From: Pedobacter caeni
GTDB lineage: Bacteria > Bacteroidota > Bacteroidia > Sphingobacteriales > Sphingobacteriaceae
Assembly (NCBI RefSeq): GCF_900129215.1
Contig: NZ_FQUQ01000001.1
Coordinates: forward strand, 1,612,001-1,676,000
DNA length: 64,000 nucleotides
Direction: 5' to 3'
Notes under the pieces: generated by a model
Database searches by the model: none
What the model was told of the DNA's origin: nothing
What the model saw: only the letters and a program-made list of their open reading frames with translations
Made by a program: the position numbers and the translations under genes
Part shown: positions 1 to 7,989 of the stretch, in pieces
How the letters are laid out: the number at the start of each line of letters is the position of its first letter
How positions within the stretch are numbered: position 1 is the stretch's first letter

Positions 1-142
1 AACAACAGTAAACTAAGCTATGGGTATTGAGGATAACTGGTTACCGAAAGTCGACTCACAGGAATTCCATCCAGGGTAGATCATGAAACCTTCTGGTATA
101 TAAAAACACGCAAAAAAGAATAGAAATTCCTTTGCTAAAGCA

Positions 143-1174
143 TTAGTTCAACAGCTCCCATTCCGACTTTAAAATGGCAAATTGATATTCATTGATCCAT
201 TTGCCATTTACAAACCGGTTTTCAATAAAATAGCCTTCCTTTCTAAAACCCAGATCTTTTAATAAGCTGATCATTTCCTTGTTTCCTGTGTTTATACACA
301 CAACAAGCCGGTTAATCTTTGTTTTTTTAAATAAAAGAGACAGCGTTTCTTTTATTTCCACTTGTTCGTTAGCAGAAGAGTTGATCCTGAGTTCTGCAAT
401 CCGGGCATCGTTCTGACTAAGTTTTAACTCCCAGTCTGCGCTTGCTTTTTGTTTTAGTTCATCCTGTAGTTGAAGGACAAATTCAGAACTGTCTTTAGTT
501 TCCAGCGTACTATCGCCTGCAATTTCTACTTTGCGATCTAAGTTCAAAGAGCCCACATGCACGCTATTGGAGACTTCTCTGCCATCCTGTCTGGCAAAAG
601 AGATATAGGCTTCCATGCGTTTGTTTATATGCGCCGGATCGATAAGAAGTACATCTTTACCCTCCACTCTTTTTGCCCCGATTAATTGGTAACAGGTCTC
701 TTTTAAATCAGGAAAATAGATCACCAGCATCGCCCGGTCATTATGATACTGACTCATCGGAATGTCCGATATGTCCCAGTTAAAGGTGATTTTCTCTTCA
801 TTCTGGCTGATCGAAGCATTCACCACCACAGGCAGCGTTCCCATGCTCATCAATACTTTGCTGTAGTCCAGACTGATGTTTGGATATTCACCCTGCAGGG
901 CATTCTTTTTATTGTAAGAAACGGCTTCATTGTATTCGTTTCTGTCCGTTCCGGCAACTGCAAGGCGGAATCCTGCACGGATCGCATAAATTGAAGGCTT
1001 GAGGATCTCGTTGACCACTGTCATCTTCTGGCAATTTGCTTTCCTTGCCGGAGTAAGTGGTTTTTCACTTCGGCCGATCATTCTGATGACATGTTTGCCC
1101 TTCAAGGTATAACCTACCAGGTTGCCGACTCTACCATGGAATCCGCCAAATAACCCATTTATTAATGTTCCCAT
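143..1174 (-). CDS. DUF6266 family protein with C-terminal GNAT-like fragment
   Basis: 343 aa. Residues 1 to about 215 look like the DUF6266 family common in Pedobacter: an N-terminal Gly-rich start (MGTLINGLFGGFHGRVGN) and no signal peptide. That family is usually about 210 aa and has no known function. The remaining ~110 residues are extra. Their end (INTGNKEMISLLKDLGF, then a GYFIENRFVNGKW stretch) closely resembles the last strands of RimJ/RimL-type GNAT acetyltransferases. The acetyl-CoA binding motif (Q/RxxGxG/A) expected upstream is not visible, so acetyltransferase activity is doubtful. The gene may be a fusion of DUF6266 with a decayed acetyltransferase. ATG start; no operon partner. 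Family call for the N-terminus is from memory of the family; the fusion is read from the sequence. Confidence 0.7.
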   Translation of the reverse strand: MGTLINGLFGGFHGRVGNLVGYTLKGKHVIRMIGRSEKPLTPARKANCQKMTVVNEILKPSIYAIRAGFRLAVAGTDRNEYNEAVSYNKKNALQGEYPNISLDYSKVLMSMGTLPVVVNASISQNEEKITFNWDISDIPMSQYHNDRAMLVIYFPDLKETCYQLIGAKRVEGKDVLLIDPAHINKRMEAYISFARQDGREVSNSVHVGSLNLDRKVEIAGDSTLETKDSSEFVLQLQDELKQKASADWELKLSQNDARIAELRINSSANEQVEIKETLSLLFKKTKINRLVVCINTGNKEMISLLKDLGFRKEGYFIENRFVNGKWINEYQFAILKSEWELLN

Positions 1175-1481
1175 TTTTAATTTATTTATTAAGTGATTGA
1201 ATTGATTAAAAACAATTTACGAAATGTTTTTCACATCGTATTCATATGCGTTATCCTAAAATAAACGGTCATTTGATTTCGAAAACATGGTTAAAAGGTC
1301 TGTCAGACCAATCATGGACCTATCAACCTCCTTTTATTGGTTAAATGATGGTCAATTGGAGGATAACGGATATGGAACACATTTAAAACGGATCTAAACA
1401 AGATTTTTTGACTTAAATTCAATTGAATGGTCTCATTCGCAAACGGAGCGTTAATGATAGCAATTAACAATTGTGAATAAA
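1175..1481. other. Intergenic gap, no gene seen
   Basis: AT-rich spacer between two minus-strand genes. It contains a 13-bp odd palindrome (GGTCTG-T-CAGACC, 1297-1309) that could be a protein-binding site, and no convincing small ORF or terminator. Confidence 0.4.
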
Positions 1482-2768
1482 CTAATTTTGGTAGGGATTT
1501 GCCAAAAATAAATCTTTCCAGCGTGGTTCCTCCTGAAGCAGTTTAAATTCAGGCTGCTGAAGAAGTCGTTTATTTGACAGCGTATTTCGCTGTTTCAGGA
1601 GTCCTAAAAAATCTAAGGCTATGCTTTTATATTTAGGGTCTTCATCAGTTCTCGCGATTTTAGCAAAAAGTACTGCCGACTGATAATTTTGTTCATCATT
1701 CATCCCTCCTGCTATCGTTGAAGCGGTATTACCCGCATCATATGCCTTAGAAAACTGTCCTTCTCTGAACATTAACCATGCACTATCCAATAGTTTTTTC
1801 GTTCGCTTCAGATCTGAAATATCATTCGCTGCGCTAAGTTTTTTCGTCAGAGGTTTATAATCAAATCCATAGGTAAGCGCATAAATATATAAGGGCGGCA
1901 AGCCAAGCAATTTCCTTCTTTGATCTACCTCAGATTCTCCGGCAATCCGCCTGAAACCAGCAGCTTTCCCATTGCCGCTCCAGTTTACCTGGGTACCATA
2001 GCTTTGTTTATAGTTAAGATTGCATTTCACCCGATCGTACAGAAAAGCATAATTCTCCATAGTAAGTTGTCCTGAATGCTTAATCTGCTCCATCAGCCCC
2101 AATGCATATTGCTGAAAACTGACGTCATGATCAGCATGCTGTACCATCAGCCAGAGGTTATTTTGACCATCCCGGCCTATATCCGATAACTTCGGCCATC
2201 CGTATTCCTTTAATATCTTTTTTACTTCTTCCAGATTGTCCCTATCAGACTGATGGATCTGCTCATCAATAGTACGCTGCTCTTCTTTGTTTGTTGCCTG
2301 AATACGTGCGTATCTCAACCGCTGATCGTTTAAAGTCAGGAGATTAATCTTTTTTCGGAGCTGTGGATGCTTAAGCGATCCTTCATAATTACGTTCTCCT
2401 TCATAAGCCGCTTTGATCACCAAATCCCAATCTTTCCGGAATTTACTTCGCAGGTTTTCAAAATAAGGATCAGATGCTAACCAGTCGGCCTCCGTCCAAC
2501 CCTTTTTTATTGAAATGTCCAGATAGTGAAATGCTTTCTCCTGTTGTCGAGCCAATGCATAAACACCCGCCGCTTTATAAGCGTTCAACTCATCAGGTTG
2601 TTCCAATTCAAATGCCCTTTCAAAATACAGAATCGCTTGTTTGTAGTCTTTCTGAAGATGGCATAAGCTTGCTCTGGCCACCAGTTCCTGATACTGAAGT
2701 CCCGGCTGTGCCTTTAAAAAAAGGCTACAACCCACCAATAGTACTATAAAAGCAAATCTCTTTTTCAT
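1482..2768 (-). CDS. Secreted TPR / DUF6624 protein
   Basis: 428 aa. The N-terminus is a signal peptide ending in LFLKAQ. Residues 25-120 form TPR-like helices (YKQAILYFERAFELEQP and neighbours). Residues ~140-260 match the DUF6624 pattern: LRKKINLLTLNDQRLR, a KEYGWP motif, and NNLWLMVQHADHD with conserved histidines. The C-terminus is again helical. It is probably a periplasmic or outer-membrane-associated protein of unknown function. It is monocistronic, with a consensus promoter 15-22 bp upstream of the start codon, and diverges from the surface-repeat operon starting at 2865. Confidence 0.75.
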   Translation of the reverse strand: MKKRFAFIVLLVGCSLFLKAQPGLQYQELVARASLCHLQKDYKQAILYFERAFELEQPDELNAYKAAGVYALARQQEKAFHYLDISIKKGWTEADWLASDPYFENLRSKFRKDWDLVIKAAYEGERNYEGSLKHPQLRKKINLLTLNDQRLRYARIQATNKEEQRTIDEQIHQSDRDNLEEVKKILKEYGWPKLSDIGRDGQNNLWLMVQHADHDVSFQQYALGLMEQIKHSGQLTMENYAFLYDRVKCNLNYKQSYGTQVNWSGNGKAAGFRRIAGESEVDQRRKLLGLPPLYIYALTYGFDYKPLTKKLSAANDISDLKRTKKLLDSAWLMFREGQFSKAYDAGNTASTIAGGMNDEQNYQSAVLFAKIARTDEDPKYKSIALDFLGLLKQRNTLSNKRLLQQPEFKLLQEEPRWKDLFLANPYQN

Positions 2769-2782
2769 TGTTCCGGCTTATT

Positions 2783-2790
2783 CAAATATA
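2783..2790 (-). promoter_or_regulatory. Candidate -7 box for the TPR/DUF6624 gene
   Basis: TATATTTG on the minus strand fits the Bacteroidota TAnnTTTG -7 element. It lies 14 bp upstream of the ATG at 2768, giving a very short leader. No clear -33 TTTG was seen. Confidence 0.45.
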
Positions 2791-2864
2791 CAGATAAGAT
2801 TTTTTTACACTACCACGTAGGGGTAAACCTTCATTTCGTTGTCACACTTTAAAATAAGACAAAA

Positions 2865-4049
2865 ATGAACATATTCTACAACACGAAAACGAAACCTTCT
2901 ATTCCTTCTAACCGCTTTAAAACAGCTATTAAAGCATTCGGATTGGCCGGACTTTTAATAGCAGGCGGAAATAGTTTTGCCCAGGATGCCAAGCCTGGAA
3001 AGATCCATATTGGATTTGTATATCCACTCAGTACCAACGGAACACATGCTCCTTTAGATACCAACCGACTTTCTTTCCACCTTCTTGCTGGTGTCTCCTC
3101 AGTAGAAACAGGATTTTCCTTTGCAGGATTTTCTAATATCGTACGCAATGAAGCGAAGGGAATTCAATTTGCCGCATTCTCTAATCATATTGGTAAAAAA
3201 GCAGAAGGCGTACAAATCGGCGGTTTCGCAAATACCTATGGCGAAGGCCAGGGGGCTGCCTTTGCTGGATTCGGAAATATTTCCAGAGGAAATGTTAAAG
3301 GAGCTCAGTTTGCAGGATTCGGAAATATTGCAAAAGCAGTAGATGGCGCTCAGTTTGCAGGATTCTTCAACCAGGCGACTTCAGTTAAGGGTTCACAATT
3401 TGCGGGTTTCATGAACCATAGCAACAAAGATGTTTCCTGTTCTCAATTGGCCGGTTTCATCAATAAAGCCGAAAATGTGAACGGATCTCAGTTTGCAGGT
3501 TTCATCAACATCGCCAAAAAAGTAAAAGGAATCCAGGGTGCAGGCTTTATCAATATTGCAGACAGCAGCGACTACCCTATCGGCATCATTAACCTCATCA
3601 AAAAAGGAGAAAAAGGAATCAGTGTGACCACTGATGAAACCACGAGCACGATGCTATCTTTCAGATCTGGCGGAAAAGTATTGTACGGAATCATTGGTAT
3701 CGGTTACAACTTCAAAAACAAAGATGAAGTCTATGCAATGGAAGCCGGTTTCGGTGCACATTGGTTCCAGGGTAAATCTTTCAGACTAAACACCGAATTA
3801 ACGGGAATGTCAGTAGAAAGCTTTAAAGCCGGAGAATACTTCAAATCCTCTTTAAAAGTATTGCCTGCATTCAGAATCGGAAAACACTTCGAAGTCTTCG
3901 GAGGCCCTTCACTTAACTTCATCAGCACCAATACTGCTGAAGGCAGGGACTTACATACAAAGTTCATCCATACCTGGGGTAATAAATGGGGAAACAGTCT
4001 TCAGGCCTTATACATCGGTTATGGAGGTGGTATTCAGTTTATCCTTTAA
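2865..4049 (+). CDS. LA_2272-type surface repeat protein
   Basis: 394 aa with a signal peptide-like hydrophobic stretch ending in SFAQ near residue 40. From residue ~86 there are about ten tandem 15-16 aa units of the form GxQFAGFxNxxxxVK, the pattern of LA_2272-type surface repeats, which may fold as a beta-solenoid. The C-terminal ~120 residues alternate hydrophobic and polar residues (GIIGIGYNFKNKDEV, FEVFGGPSLNFI) like a small outer-membrane barrel. The protein at 7989 has the same repeats and the same FGGPS-type end, so the two are paralogues bracketing one gene cluster. This copy lacks the STN domain of the other. Function unknown; cell-surface location is inferred. Confidence 0.75.
   Translation: MNIFYNTKTKPSIPSNRFKTAIKAFGLAGLLIAGGNSFAQDAKPGKIHIGFVYPLSTNGTHAPLDTNRLSFHLLAGVSSVETGFSFAGFSNIVRNEAKGIQFAAFSNHIGKKAEGVQIGGFANTYGEGQGAAFAGFGNISRGNVKGAQFAGFGNIAKAVDGAQFAGFFNQATSVKGSQFAGFMNHSNKDVSCSQLAGFINKAENVNGSQFAGFINIAKKVKGIQGAGFINIADSSDYPIGIINLIKKGEKGISVTTDETTSTMLSFRSGGKVLYGIIGIGYNFKNKDEVYAMEAGFGAHWFQGKSFRLNTELTGMSVESFKAGEYFKSSLKVLPAFRIGKHFEVFGGPSLNFISTNTAEGRDLHTKFIHTWGNKWGNSLQALYIGYGGGIQFIL
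3120..3590 (+). repeat. Coding tandem repeat array (15-16 aa units)
   Basis: About ten in-frame repeats of 45-48 bp encoding units such as GAQFAGFGNIAKAVD. Units are diverged in DNA sequence but keep Gly-x-Gln, Ala-Gly-Phe and Asn positions. Confidence 0.8.
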
Positions 4050-4067
4050 AAATTCATTCAATGAATG

Positions 4068-4108
4068 GCTGTTCGCTTCTGCACAGAAAACGTACGGAAA
4101 CGAACAGC
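4068..4108 (+). other. Stem-loop in the spacer after the surface-repeat gene
   Basis: GCTGTTCG (4068-4075) pairs perfectly with CGAACAGC (4101-4108). It is followed by an A-run, not a T-run, so it is not a canonical intrinsic terminator. It may be a processing or partial-attenuation hairpin between the first and second genes. Confidence 0.4.
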
Positions 4109-4206
4109 AAAAAACCTAAAAAATACGCTTTAGAAAGCGGCAAATAACAAAAATCACTAAGGCATTTAATTTGGTTCAGACCATTACACACACAAAACAT
4201 CAAACT

Positions 4207-4857
4207 ATGAAAACAATCATTAGCGCCATGTTCATCGGTATCTTCCTGATGTCATGCTCAAAAGAAAAACTGACGGCAAATGGGGATAAAATCACTGAAA
4301 CCAGAACCCCAGGAAACTTCAGCGGCGTAAACCTCAGCGGTTCAAAGAACATTCAGGTGACCTACGGAACTGACTATAAAGTGGATATCAAAGGTTCTTC
4401 CAACCTGATTCCCTATTTCAAAACGAAAATCATTGATGATAACCTTTACCTCTCTTATGATAAGGTGAGTGTACAACACGATGACCTGGAAGTTTTGGTC
4501 ACCCTACCTCAGCTAAGAAATGCCTCCCTCAGTGGAAGCGGTAAAATCCAGGTTTCAGGTGCTTTTCCATTGATTGATAAATTGAAAACATCTGTTAGCG
4601 GTTCAGGGGAAGTCATTGCACAATCTGTTTTTGAGGTAAAAGAACTGTTAATGAACATTTCCGGTTCCGGAGCAATCAATCTGGAAAAAATCCTTGCACA
4701 GGAAGCTGATGTGGACATTTCAGGAAGTGGTGATGGTAAAATTAATGTTCGGGAAGAGCTAAAAGCCAGAATCAGCGGAAGTGGCACTCTTTACTATACC
4801 GGAAGCCCGGAAGTAGATTCAAAGATCAGCGGATCAGGGAAAGTCATTAAATTTTAA
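4207..4857 (+). CDS. Head GIN domain lipoprotein (DUF2807)
   Basis: 216 aa from the ATG at 4207; this start gives a clean lipoprotein signal (MKTIISAMFIGIFLMSC), whereas an in-frame start 36 bp upstream adds 12 polar residues. After the Cys the protein is the typical GIN/DUF2807 beta-structure: VNLSGSKNIQVTYG near the start and five or more SGSG turns, ending in KISGSGKVIKF. GIN proteins are probably outer-membrane-anchored; their role is unknown. The next gene starts 11 bp downstream, so the two are almost certainly co-transcribed. A second GIN lipoprotein lies at 46357. Confidence 0.85.
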   Translation: MKTIISAMFIGIFLMSCSKEKLTANGDKITETRTPGNFSGVNLSGSKNIQVTYGTDYKVDIKGSSNLIPYFKTKIIDDNLYLSYDKVSVQHDDLEVLVTLPQLRNASLSGSGKIQVSGAFPLIDKLKTSVSGSGEVIAQSVFEVKELLMNISGSGAINLEKILAQEADVDISGSGDGKINVREELKARISGSGTLYYTGSPEVDSKISGSGKVIKF

Positions 4858-4868
4858 CCCTTAGCGTC

Positions 4869-6371
4869 ATGGCAACAATTACTTCCACCTGGCCAGACAT
4901 CAGCTCCCTGTTCGGAGCAGCCAGAATCAATATATCAGATATTTACCATATCCAGGCAAAAGCGCCAAACATCGTGGCCTATGCCCTGCCGGCAGTCTTT
5001 TTACTCACTACCATTGAATTTGTCGTTTCCTATTTCGGGGAACACAAAACCTATGAAAGAAAAGAAACCATTGGTTCTTTGCTGGTTGGACTGGGAAATC
5101 TTGCCGTAAATATTGCCATGAAGGCTGTCCTTATATATGGAGCCATCTGGATTTATAATTTGTTGCCATGGCGAATGGAGATGAACTGGTGGACCTTAAT
5201 CCCCTGCTTCATCCTGTATGATTGCTGTAGCTATTGGTCGCACCGCATCTCGCATTTCAACCGCTTTTTCTGGGCCACACATGTGGTACATCATTCTGCA
5301 GAACATTACAACCTGACAGTTGCGTTCAGACAAAGTTGGGTACAACACTTTAAAACGGTATTTTTTATTCCGGTAGCGATGATGGGTTTTCATCCGGTTA
5401 TCTTCCTTGTGGCCAGTCAGCTGAGCACTTTATATCAATTCTGGGTGCATACTGAGGCGATCGGAAAATTGCACCCTTTTATAGAAAAGTATTTCGGCAC
5501 CCCTTCCAATCACAGGGTTCATCATGGCAGTCAGGAGAAGTATCTGGATAAGAATTTTGGGGCGACTTTTATGATCTGGGATCAGATGTTCGGTACTTTT
5601 CAATACGAAGAAGAACAACCGATCTATGGCCTCACCACCCCTCTGGAGAACAAAACGAATCCTTTTGTCCTGAATTTCCATGAGTACCGGGACATGCTGG
5701 AAGATGTCCGCAGCAGTGATGGCATCCGCGAATGCTTGTTTTTCATCTTCGCCAGTCCGGGAAAGGTTTACAGACATAAACTACAACGTGATTCACAAAA
5801 AAACCTGGAAAAAGACAGGAACAATCATGCAAAAACAACAGCCATAGTATTGATGATTATGCTTTTATTAAATCAGGTGATCAGCGCTCAGCCAATTGTG
5901 GCAAATCCACCACTTCCCACCCCGACAGGCAAAAACCTGTTGTTCTTTCTGCAAAGGACTCCGGACACCAATACAGTGATCTATGAGCTCAACTTTAAAG
6001 ATGACGGCACATTGGATCCGGAAGCCCCGGTTAAGGGCTCCTGGATCAGATATGAAGAGCAGGCACAGCTCAAAGAGCTGACTACAATAGAGAAAAATTT
6101 TGCCTATGGGGTAAAATGTAAAGCACTGGGTAATGACCAGTATGAGATCCGCCTGATGGCCTATAAAAAAATGCCATTGTATCTGCTTAAATCCGATCAG
6201 GACAACAAGTATCATATCTATATCAAAGATGAAGGCAAACACCTCCTGCTGAAAAGGGTTTTTGTAAAGGTAAACGGGGGGTCTTTCTGGTTTCCTAAAG
6301 TGACTTACATTGACCTGATTACTGCAAATTCAGAAAGTGGAAAAGAGATCTTAAAAAGAATTAATATTTAA
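4869..6371 (+). CDS. Sterol desaturase family hydroxylase fused to DUF4833-like domain
   Basis: 500 aa. Residues 1-300 are a membrane fatty acid hydroxylase/sterol desaturase: four or more TM segments and the di-iron histidine boxes HRISH (125-129), HVVHH (138-142) and HRVHH (215-219). Such enzymes hydroxylate or desaturate lipids in the membrane. Residues ~322-340 form another hydrophobic segment ending in QVISAQP. It is followed by a ~155-aa domain (GKNLLFFLQRTPDTNTVIYELNF, shortened here, and WIRYEE) that resembles DUF4833. The reading frame is continuous. An internal ATG at residue 329 could start a separate DUF4833 protein with its own signal peptide, but no stop separates the two parts. 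Inferred: a lipid-modifying enzyme tethered to an extracytoplasmic domain. Confidence 0.75.
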   Translation: MATITSTWPDISSLFGAARINISDIYHIQAKAPNIVAYALPAVFLLTTIEFVVSYFGEHKTYERKETIGSLLVGLGNLAVNIAMKAVLIYGAIWIYNLLPWRMEMNWWTLIPCFILYDCCSYWSHRISHFNRFFWATHVVHHSAEHYNLTVAFRQSWVQHFKTVFFIPVAMMGFHPVIFLVASQLSTLYQFWVHTEAIGKLHPFIEKYFGTPSNHRVHHGSQEKYLDKNFGATFMIWDQMFGTFQYEEEQPIYGLTTPLENKTNPFVLNFHEYRDMLEDVRSSDGIRECLFFIFASPGKVYRHKLQRDSQKNLEKDRNNHAKTTAIVLMIMLLLNQVISAQPIVANPPLPTPTGKNLLFFLQRTPDTNTVIYELNFKDDGTLDPEAPVKGSWIRYEEQAQLKELTTIEKNFAYGVKCKALGNDQYEIRLMAYKKMPLYLLKSDQDNKYHIYIKDEGKHLLLKRVFVKVNGGSFWFPKVTYIDLITANSESGKEILKRINI

Positions 6372-6426
6372 AAGAACGGATCAGTATAGTAAAGGAAACC
6401 AATATATTTGAAGAAGAATCAGACAA

Positions 6427-7014
6427 GTGAAATTAACCGATCCCGTTTCCGGAGCCATACCGCAGATTTATGATGATGAAGCTTTTGAGCAGATGTTCAA
6501 AACGCATTATAAGGCCTTGCATGCTTATGCCAATGTAATGCTTAAAGATGATGACCTGGCAGAGGAAATCGTACAGGGCATGTTTTTAAAATTCTGGGAA
6601 AAGAGGGAGTTGTTAAACATCCAGACTTCCCTGAAAGCATACCTCTACAAATGCGTTTACCATGACAGCTTAAACCATCTTAAACACGAGAAAATAAAAT
6701 TTAAACACCAGGAATTTAGTTACCATACCATGGATACACATCATGAATCCGCTTCGGCGAAAGTAGAGCTTACGGAACTGGAAGTTAACCTGAAAAGAGC
6801 ATTAAATGAACTGCCGGAACAATGCCGGACGATATTTCAAATGAGCAGATTTGAAGAATTGAAATACCGCGAGATCGCAGATCAGTTAGGTCTGTCGATA
6901 AAAACAGTAGAAAACCAGATGGGCAAAGCCCTGAGGGTGTTGCGACTGAAACTCGCTGATTTCTTAACCCTCATTTTATTGGGGATCATGTATTATAAAG
7001 ATTTTTTGAATTAA
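6427..7014 (+). CDS. ECF RNA polymerase sigma-70 factor (Bacteroidetes type)
   Basis: 195 aa. Region 2 is at residues ~20-85 (FEQMFKTHYKALHAYA, DLAEEIVQGMFLKFWEKR) and region 4 at ~120-180 (ALNELPEQCRTIFQMSRF, YREIADQLGLSIKTVENQM). The start is GTG at 6427; the next in-frame ATG (6493) would cut into region 2, so GTG is preferred. The C-terminus ends in a hydrophobic stretch (LADFLTLILLGIMYY), as in many Bacteroidota ECF factors. It lies 55 bp after the desaturase gene and 12 bp before its FecR anti-sigma partner. It likely drives its own operon when released. Confidence 0.9.
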   Translation: MKLTDPVSGAIPQIYDDEAFEQMFKTHYKALHAYANVMLKDDDLAEEIVQGMFLKFWEKRELLNIQTSLKAYLYKCVYHDSLNHLKHEKIKFKHQEFSYHTMDTHHESASAKVELTELEVNLKRALNELPEQCRTIFQMSRFEELKYREIADQLGLSIKTVENQMGKALRVLRLKLADFLTLILLGIMYYKDFLN

Positions 7015-7026
7015 GCAAGAACAGCA

Positions 7027-7989
7027 ATGACTGATGAATTATTGATAAAGTTTCTATTGAAGGAAACAAGTGAGGAAGAAAATACGGCCATTCAGGAATG
7101 GCTGGCTGCTGAGCCTGCGAACATTTCTCAGTTTATCGAATTCGAAAAAATCTGGGAAGCAAGTAAAACCCTCGCGCCAGCAAGTAAAGTGGACGAAGAA
7201 CAGGCCTGGAATACTTTCAAAGAGAAAACGAAAAAACTGAATAAAAAGGAAGAAGCAGTAGTTCTTCCCCTGAAGAAAAATTATACCTGGCTAAAAGTTG
7301 CCGCAGTATTTGTTTTGGCCATTGGTGCATGGACACTTTATCAGCTGATGGCACCTGTTGCCTATACGGAACTAACTGCCAATAATGAAGTGCTCCTGAA
7401 AACCCTGCCCGATGGATCAGAGCTTACGATCAACAAAAAGTCACAACTGAGTTATGCCAGTGATTTTAAAAATGACCGGAGTGTACGCCTGGATTCAGGA
7501 GAGGTTTTCTTTAGCGTTGCACATGATAAAACACGTCCCTTTGTGATCAAGGCAGATCAGGTATCTGTTGAGGTAGTCGGTACTTCATTCAATGTAAAAC
7601 ACGACAAGAACCAGACGCAGGTTATCGTAGAAACAGGAATTGTAAAGGTCAGGTTAGGAAATGAAGAAATCAGGCTCATTAAAGGAGAAAGGGTTTCCAT
7701 CAGTAATGTCACTAAAAAACTGATCAAAGAACAAAGTGAAGATCAGTTGTACAATTATTACCGCAGCAAACAATTTATCTGCACCGGAAATACATTAGCG
7801 GAAGTTGCACAGGTATTGAGCGAGGCCTACGGTGTAAAAATCACTGTTGATCCTGCAGCCCAACACCACACCTTTTACACCACTCTAAAATTAACCTCAA
7901 TAGATGAGAATCTAAAAGTTATTTGTGACGCTTTAAATTTAACCCGCTCAGGTAACGAACAGGAAATTCTGTTGTCTAATAAAAAGTAA
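7027..7989 (+). CDS. FecR family anti-sigma factor
   Basis: 320 aa. A cytoplasmic N-terminal sigma-binding helical region (1-90) is followed by one TM segment at ~97-115 (WLKVAAVFVLAIGAWTLY). Then come a periplasmic FecR domain (~120-230, DGSELTINKKSQLSY, VVGTSFNVKHD) and a C-terminal DUF4974 domain (~255-315). In canonical systems FecR holds the sigma factor until an outer-membrane STN-bearing receptor signals across the periplasm. The stop codon shares one base with the ATG of the STN protein that follows, which supports a dedicated three-gene signalling unit. Confidence 0.92.
   Translation: MTDELLIKFLLKETSEEENTAIQEWLAAEPANISQFIEFEKIWEASKTLAPASKVDEEQAWNTFKEKTKKLNKKEEAVVLPLKKNYTWLKVAAVFVLAIGAWTLYQLMAPVAYTELTANNEVLLKTLPDGSELTINKKSQLSYASDFKNDRSVRLDSGEVFFSVAHDKTRPFVIKADQVSVEVVGTSFNVKHDKNQTQVIVETGIVKVRLGNEEIRLIKGERVSISNVTKKLIKEQSEDQLYNYYRSKQFICTGNTLAEVAQVLSEAYGVKITVDPAAQHHTFYTTLKLTSIDENLKVICDALNLTRSGNEQEILLSNKK

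Noticed and set aside
1..142. Possible end of an upstream gene at the window edge
   Set aside because: A nine-codon open frame ends at position 30, but this is too short to identify; nothing else is supported.
743..994. Plus-strand ORF of 83 aa
   Set aside because: Lies wholly inside the DUF6266 gene on the other strand and has no recognisable protein features.
3120..3590. Regularly spaced DNA repeats resembling a CRISPR array
   Set aside because: The ~48-bp periodicity is in frame inside a gene and encodes protein repeats; units are too diverged and have no spacers.
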